From: an uncultured Bacteroidota bacterium
Lineage (GTDB): Bacteria > Bacteroidota > Bacteroidia > Flavobacteriales > Flavobacteriaceae
Assembly (NCBI GenBank): GCA_902602415.1
Contig: CACKQW010000011.1
Location: 1-39,589 of the forward strand
Length of the DNA stretch: 39,589 nt
Direction: 5' to 3'
Numbering within the stretch: position 1 is the first letter of the stretch; each line of letters starts with the position of its first letter. Below, piece by piece: positions 35,620-39,589 of the stretch. The notes beneath the pieces are model-generated. The model ran no database searches and was not told where the DNA came from. It saw only the letters and a list, made by a program, of their open reading frames with translations. Both the position numbers and the translations under genes were made by a program.

Positions 35620-36084
35620 ATGAAAAAACTAATATATTTCTCATTATCCCTAATGATAATGTCATGCACTAGCGTTGAATCAGAGAGTGCAAAATCTACA
35701 GTGATTAAGAATGCAGATTCAGAAGAAATAACATTTATCATTGACTTAGCTGTGAATGCAGATTCTAGTGAGGATCTTAATCTTTTTGCGAAAGAAATCA
35801 CAGAAAATGTAATCAACACTGAAGACTTTTGTTTAGAGTATGGGTATTTTGTTTCAGAGGATGGTAGTTTTGTGACCCTGTATGAAAAATACATTGATAG
35901 TAAATCTGCTGTTATGCATGCTCAAAATTTTATGTCAAGCCCTTATTTTGAAAGATTTTTCAATTTATTTTCAATAAATAAATTTATCGTGACAGGTCCA
36001 GCTTCTGATGAGTTTAAAAAGTTTAGCTCAGATAATGGATTTGTAATTGATTTTAGAAGTTCAGCCGATGGCTTCGTAAGATAA
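35620..36084 (+). CDS. Lipoprotein with monooxygenase-like dimeric alpha/beta-barrel fold
   Basis: Predicted lipoprotein of 154 residues with its signal ending at C16 (IMSC). The segment from about 68 to 133 (CLEYGYFVSEDGSFVTLYEKYIDSKSAVMHAQNF and on to IVTGPASDEFKKF) resembles the ABM (antibiotic biosynthesis monooxygenase) ferredoxin-like fold: strand, glutamate-containing strand, helix with a histidine, and a GP(A/V)S turn. Such proteins are usually soluble and cytoplasmic; enzymatic activity is not shown here. It lies behind the Kazal gene on the same strand and ends at a terminator shared with the convergent peptidase gene. Confidence 0.7.
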   Translation: MKKLIYFSLSLMIMSCTSVESESAKSTVIKNADSEEITFIIDLAVNADSSEDLNLFAKEITENVINTEDFCLEYGYFVSEDGSFVTLYEKYIDSKSAVMHAQNFMSSPYFERFFNLFSINKFIVTGPASDEFKKFSSDNGFVIDFRSSADGFVR

Positions 36085-36105
36085 AGATTATTCAAAAATT
36101 AGAAA

Positions 36106-36133
36106 ATAAAACCTCACATTAGTGAGGTTTTTT
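36106..36133. terminator. Bidirectional terminator between lipoprotein and M48 peptidase genes
   Basis: Inverted repeat AAACCTCAC/GTGAGGTTT (36109-36117 and 36122-36130) with loop ATTA, flanked by a T run on the plus strand and an A-rich run (T-rich on the minus strand). It serves both converging genes. The peptidase stop codon lies in the loop. Confidence 0.8.
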
Positions 36134-37381
36134 ATTTAATGCATGCAACCTTTTTAATAAAGGTGGATGTGAATAATGAACAAATACATACAAAGGATGC
36201 GGATACAAATTACTTAGAGAATCCGCAGATAATTTTTTTAATGCAGATTGCAATGCTGATCCACTGGAGGTGTTTTTAGCATAATCATCTGCTTCATATT
36301 CGTTTTTTCTACTTAGCATATTCATAAAAATTCCGGTTACAAGAGATAATGGTGAATATAATAGACTGAATCCAATAATACCAAGATGAAAATTCATGGT
36401 AGATGATCCTAGTGCATTTGCAATTAAATTTTGACCTAAACAAAGTTCAAATACAAAACAAATTAAAGCCAATTGGGAAATTGTTAAAAACATAGATATT
36501 AAAATATGATTCTTTTTATAGTGTCCAACTTCATGGGCCAAAACTGAAACTAATTCCTCATCTGTGTAATTATCAACAAGAGTATCAAATAGAGCGATCG
36601 TCTTTCTTGGACCAATACCACTAAAAAAAGCATTAGCTTTGGTAGATCTTTTAGAGCCATCGATAACAAAAATATTCTTCAGAGAATATCCAACCTCTGA
36701 GGAGTACTTTTCGATTTTTGATCGCAAATCACCACTTTCAAGTGGAGTTAGTTTATTAAAAATAGGTACAATTAAATCGGCATAAAACATATTTAATAAA
36801 ATCATTAGCAACGATAAACTAATCCATAGCCAAATCCAAAAACCAGATGAAAAATAATCAATAATAAAAACTGCAAGGCTTGTCAATGCAAAGATTAGTA
36901 CAATTGAAATAACAAAGCTTTTCAATTTATCAAGAACAAAAGTTTTGATATCCATTTTATTAAAACCAAACTTTTGTTCAATTACAAAATTTGAATAGTA
37001 ACTAATTGGAATTCCAATAATGAAATTTATTAAGAAAAGAGCAGTGAAGAAAAATTGTGAATGAAACTTATTAAATACGTTATGAGATAGAATATATTCG
37101 CTTAGCATACCGTACCCGCTAAAAATCAAAAAGGATATTGTTACAAGAAAACTAATGGAGGAACTAATTAAGCCTATTTTTCCTTTTTCAATCTTGTAAT
37201 CTCTCGCCTGTAAATATTTCTCTTTTGAGTAGAAATCTTTTAAATTTTCTGGAATATTATTTTTCCAATTATTAGTATTTAAAAATTCTAAAACAGAGCT
37301 GAAAATATAATTTAAAGCTACCAAGAAAAGAAATATGTAAAGAATAAATTCTGCTGTCAAAATGGAAAAATTAGTATTCAA
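36119..37381 (-). CDS. M48-family membrane metallopeptidase (Ste24/CAAX-protease type)
   Basis: Integral membrane zinc protease of 420 residues with several membrane helices and an N-terminal CAAX-protease-like region. The zinc motif HEVGH has H283, E284 and H287 (VLAHEVGHYKKNH), and E363 in RKNEYEADDYA is the third ligand. FFSGIGPRKTIALFDTLV before the motif is also typical of M48. Ste24 homologues cleave membrane-associated peptides; bacterial substrates are mostly unknown, with membrane protein quality control likely. The start is TTG at 37381 with no upstream ATG in frame. The 3' end is embedded in the terminator. Confidence 0.88.
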   Translation of the reverse strand: MNTNFSILTAEFILYIFLFLVALNYIFSSVLEFLNTNNWKNNIPENLKDFYSKEKYLQARDYKIEKGKIGLISSSISFLVTISFLIFSGYGMLSEYILSHNVFNKFHSQFFFTALFLINFIIGIPISYYSNFVIEQKFGFNKMDIKTFVLDKLKSFVISIVLIFALTSLAVFIIDYFSSGFWIWLWISLSLLMILLNMFYADLIVPIFNKLTPLESGDLRSKIEKYSSEVGYSLKNIFVIDGSKRSTKANAFFSGIGPRKTIALFDTLVDNYTDEELVSVLAHEVGHYKKNHILISMFLTISQLALICFVFELCLGQNLIANALGSSTMNFHLGIIGFSLLYSPLSLVTGIFMNMLSRKNEYEADDYAKNTSSGSALQSALKKLSADSLSNLYPHPLYVFVHYSHPPLLKRLHALNKKPH

Positions 37382-37473
37382 AAATAATTAAAATGGAAGT
37401 CATTTTCCTAAATTTGCGACAAGATTTTTTTGGCTCTATTCTTGATATCTAAAAATCTTTTTACTCATTAACA

Positions 37474-39573
37474 ATGAACAGAATCCTGATTTTACTTATA
37501 ATTTTTACCCAATCTTGCACTATGGAAAAACAAATGTTAAAAGAACCAAAAGCAAAAAAAATTAATACCATATTAACCAATCACGGTCATGATAGAATTG
37601 ATAGCTACTATTGGATGAGTGAAAGAGATAATCCGGATGTTTTAAATTATTTGCGTCAAGAAAATGATTACAGAAATAATTTTATGAGTGATTATAAAAA
37701 TCTTGAAAATAAAATTTTCAGTGAAATTAAAAACAGAATCAAAGATGATGATTCCAGTGTGCCATATTATGATAATGGTTATTTCTATTATACGAGATTT
37801 GAAAAAGAAAAACAGTATCCCATTTACTGCAGGAAAAAAAAATTAAAATCTAAAGAAGAGGTTTTAATTGATGTAAATATATTTTCCAAGGGTTTTGAAT
37901 ATTATAGGGTGGGCAGTATTGATATTAGCCCTGATAATAAAATTATGGCATATTCTTACGATACATTAAGCAGAAGATTATATACAATAAAATTTATCAA
38001 TTTAGAAACTGGAAAAGAAATTGGAAAATCCATAACTAATACTTCTGGAGGTGTTTCCTGGGCTAACGATAATAAAACTGTTTTTTATGATAAAAAGAAT
38101 ATTAAGACATTGCGAAATGAAAAAGTGTTCAAGTTCAATTTGTATAATGGTCAAGCCCAGCAAGTTTTTTTCGAGGAAGATGAAACCTTTAATTTAAATT
38201 CATACAAAACTAAATCAGGAAAATATATTGTTATTAGTAGCTCAAAAACCATTTCTGATGAGTATTGGATTTTAAATGCAAATGAACCAAATAAAAAATT
38301 TAAACTATTTCAATCAAGAGTTGATGGTTTGGAGTTTTCTATTTCACATGCAAATGATAAATGGCTCATTCGAACAAATAGCGACAATTCAGAAAATTTT
38401 AAAATAATGACTTGTCGAGAGGGCAAAACAGAAATTAGTGATTGGACAGAATATATTGAACATAGAAAATCAGTGTATGTTGAGGGGGTTGAGGTGTTTA
38501 AAGATTTCTATGTACTAGTTGAGCGAGAAAATGGAGAAAGAAGATTTAAAGTAATTTCGATTGAGGATAACTCACATTATTTTATTGATTTTGATGAAGA
38601 GGTGTTTGCAATAAGCCCAAGTGTAAATGCAGATATTAATAATAAAAAATTTCGTTTCAACTACTCTTCTTTAACTACGCCAAACTCGGTTATTGATTTT
38701 GATTTACTCACCAAAGAGAAAACAGTACTGAAGGAGAATGAAGTTTTAGATGAAAATTTTAAAAAAGAAAATTATGAATCCAAATTGGTAATGGCAACAG
38801 CAAGAGATGGTAAAAAAGTTCCGATATCACTAGTATATAAGAAAAGCCTATTTCAATCTGGTAAAAATCCATTATTATTATATGGATATGGATCGTATGG
38901 TAGTACTATAAATCCTAGATTTAGCTCAGTTAGATTAAGTTTACTAGATCGTGGATTTGTTTATGCAATTGCACACATTCGAGGTGGCCAATATTTAGGA
39001 AGAAATTGGTATGAAGAAGGAAAAATGTTTAATAAGAAAAATACCTTCCGGGACTTTATTGATTGTGGAAAATTCTTAGCTGAAAACAATTATGCTGATG
39101 AAAATAATTTGTATGCAATGGGGGGGAGTGCTGGAGGTTTATTAATGGGAGCAGTTATGAATATGGAACCAGGCCTATTTAAAGGAATAGTTGCTGGGGT
39201 TCCATTTGTTGATGTGGTAACTACTATGCTTGATGATGACATACCATTAACAACTTTTGAATATGATGAATGGGGGAATCCTAACAATAAAGATTCTTAT
39301 GAATACATGCTTTCCTATTCGCCATATGATCAGGTGGAAGAAAAGGATTACCCAGCTTTATTTATCACCACTGGTTACCACGACTCACAAGTACAATATT
39401 TTGAACCTGCAAAATGGATTGCAAAACTAAGAGAAAAAAGAACTAATAAGGAACCCCTATTAATGTATTGTAATATGGACGCTGGACACGGTGGAGCATC
39501 TGGGAGATATGAAGCATATAAAGAAACTGCGATGGAATATGCTTTTTTGATTGCTATGACTGAAAGAAAATAA
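37474..39573 (+). CDS. Oligopeptidase B-like S9 serine peptidase, predicted lipoprotein
   Basis: Serine peptidase of the prolyl oligopeptidase family, 699 residues. A lipoprotein signal ends at C15 (TQSC), implying an envelope location. Residues about 30-430 form the beta-propeller; the catalytic domain follows. The triad is S552 (GGSAGG), D637 and H672, each 20 residues beyond the E. coli oligopeptidase B positions as I recall them (532, 617, 652). E596 and D598 correspond to the two glutamates that give oligopeptidase B its preference for basic P1 residues. Predicted role: cleavage of short peptides after Arg/Lys. TAAATTTG at 37409-37416 is a possible -7 box without a clear -33. Complete, ending 16 bases before the window end. 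Confidence 0.88.
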   Translation: MNRILILLIIFTQSCTMEKQMLKEPKAKKINTILTNHGHDRIDSYYWMSERDNPDVLNYLRQENDYRNNFMSDYKNLENKIFSEIKNRIKDDDSSVPYYDNGYFYYTRFEKEKQYPIYCRKKKLKSKEEVLIDVNIFSKGFEYYRVGSIDISPDNKIMAYSYDTLSRRLYTIKFINLETGKEIGKSITNTSGGVSWANDNKTVFYDKKNIKTLRNEKVFKFNLYNGQAQQVFFEEDETFNLNSYKTKSGKYIVISSSKTISDEYWILNANEPNKKFKLFQSRVDGLEFSISHANDKWLIRTNSDNSENFKIMTCREGKTEISDWTEYIEHRKSVYVEGVEVFKDFYVLVERENGERRFKVISIEDNSHYFIDFDEEVFAISPSVNADINNKKFRFNYSSLTTPNSVIDFDLLTKEKTVLKENEVLDENFKKENYESKLVMATARDGKKVPISLVYKKSLFQSGKNPLLLYGYGSYGSTINPRFSSVRLSLLDRGFVYAIAHIRGGQYLGRNWYEEGKMFNKKNTFRDFIDCGKFLAENNYADENNLYAMGGSAGGLLMGAVMNMEPGLFKGIVAGVPFVDVVTTMLDDDIPLTTFEYDEWGNPNNKDSYEYMLSYSPYDQVEEKDYPALFITTGYHDSQVQYFEPAKWIAKLREKRTNKEPLLMYCNMDAGHGGASGRYEAYKETAMEYAFLIAMTERK

Positions 39574-39589
39574 AAAAGGTGCTCTAAAT

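Noticed and set aside
39574-39589. Possible terminator start after the S9 peptidase gene
   Set aside because: An A run followed by GGTGCTC could be one arm of a hairpin, but the rest lies outside the window.

Overview
The window looks like a stretch of core chromosome from a marine, AT-rich (roughly 30% GC by eye) member of Bacteroidota, most likely class Flavobacteriia. The evidence is the type IX secretion genes porU, porV and gldJ, several promoters of the Bacteroidota type (TTTG about 19 bases before TAnnTTTG), lipoproteins with acidic residues after the lipidated cysteine, and a PafA-type phosphatase. Spacing is tight: many genes overlap by 1-14 bases and no gene-free stretch exceeds 250 bases. 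I see no mobile element, prophage, CRISPR array or rRNA, and no sign of recent transfer.

Layout. (1) 1-8009, minus strand: the division and cell wall (dcw) cluster, read mraZ-rsmH-ftsL-ftsI-murE-mraY-murD-ftsW, with ftsW cut by the window edge. A 250-base divergent region (8010-8259) holds a triple 10-base direct repeat that looks like a MraZ operator. (2) 8260-12832: an alpha/beta hydrolase and engB, then a convergent secreted PafA-like phosphatase, then a lipid-transport permease/ATPase pair (mlaE, mlaF). (3) 12833-17143, minus strand: a probable operon of pyruvate dehydrogenase E1-alpha and E2, a short-chain dehydrogenase, a SprT-like metalloprotein and a small nucleotidyltransferase, behind a near-perfect promoter. 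(4) 17218-24152: type IX secretion and gliding, with porU and porV on the minus strand and gldJ divergent on the plus strand. (5) 24221-25898: murF, the peptidoglycan ligase missing from the dcw cluster, facing a YjbQ-family gene. (6) 25978-31639: a tripartite RND efflux operon (adaptor, pump, TolC-like channel). (7) 31636-39589: PEP carboxylase, a four-helix membrane protein, a SnoaL-like lipoprotein, tRNA-Val(GAC), a Kazal-type inhibitor lipoprotein, a monooxygenase-fold lipoprotein, an M48 membrane peptidase and an oligopeptidase B-like lipoprotein.

How they work together: the dcw genes and murF make and ligate the peptidoglycan precursor and build the septum. PorU, PorV and GldJ serve export and anchoring of surface proteins through the outer membrane. 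MlaE/MlaF and the RND system are envelope transporters. PDH and PEP carboxylase feed the TCA cycle. The right-hand part is the most accessory section, with four predicted lipoproteins in about 5 kb. Nothing here is clearly a new multi-gene system. The most useful leads are the mraZ operator, the RND pump lacking the usual TM10 lysine, the Kazal lipoprotein and the overlapping gene/terminator arrangements.
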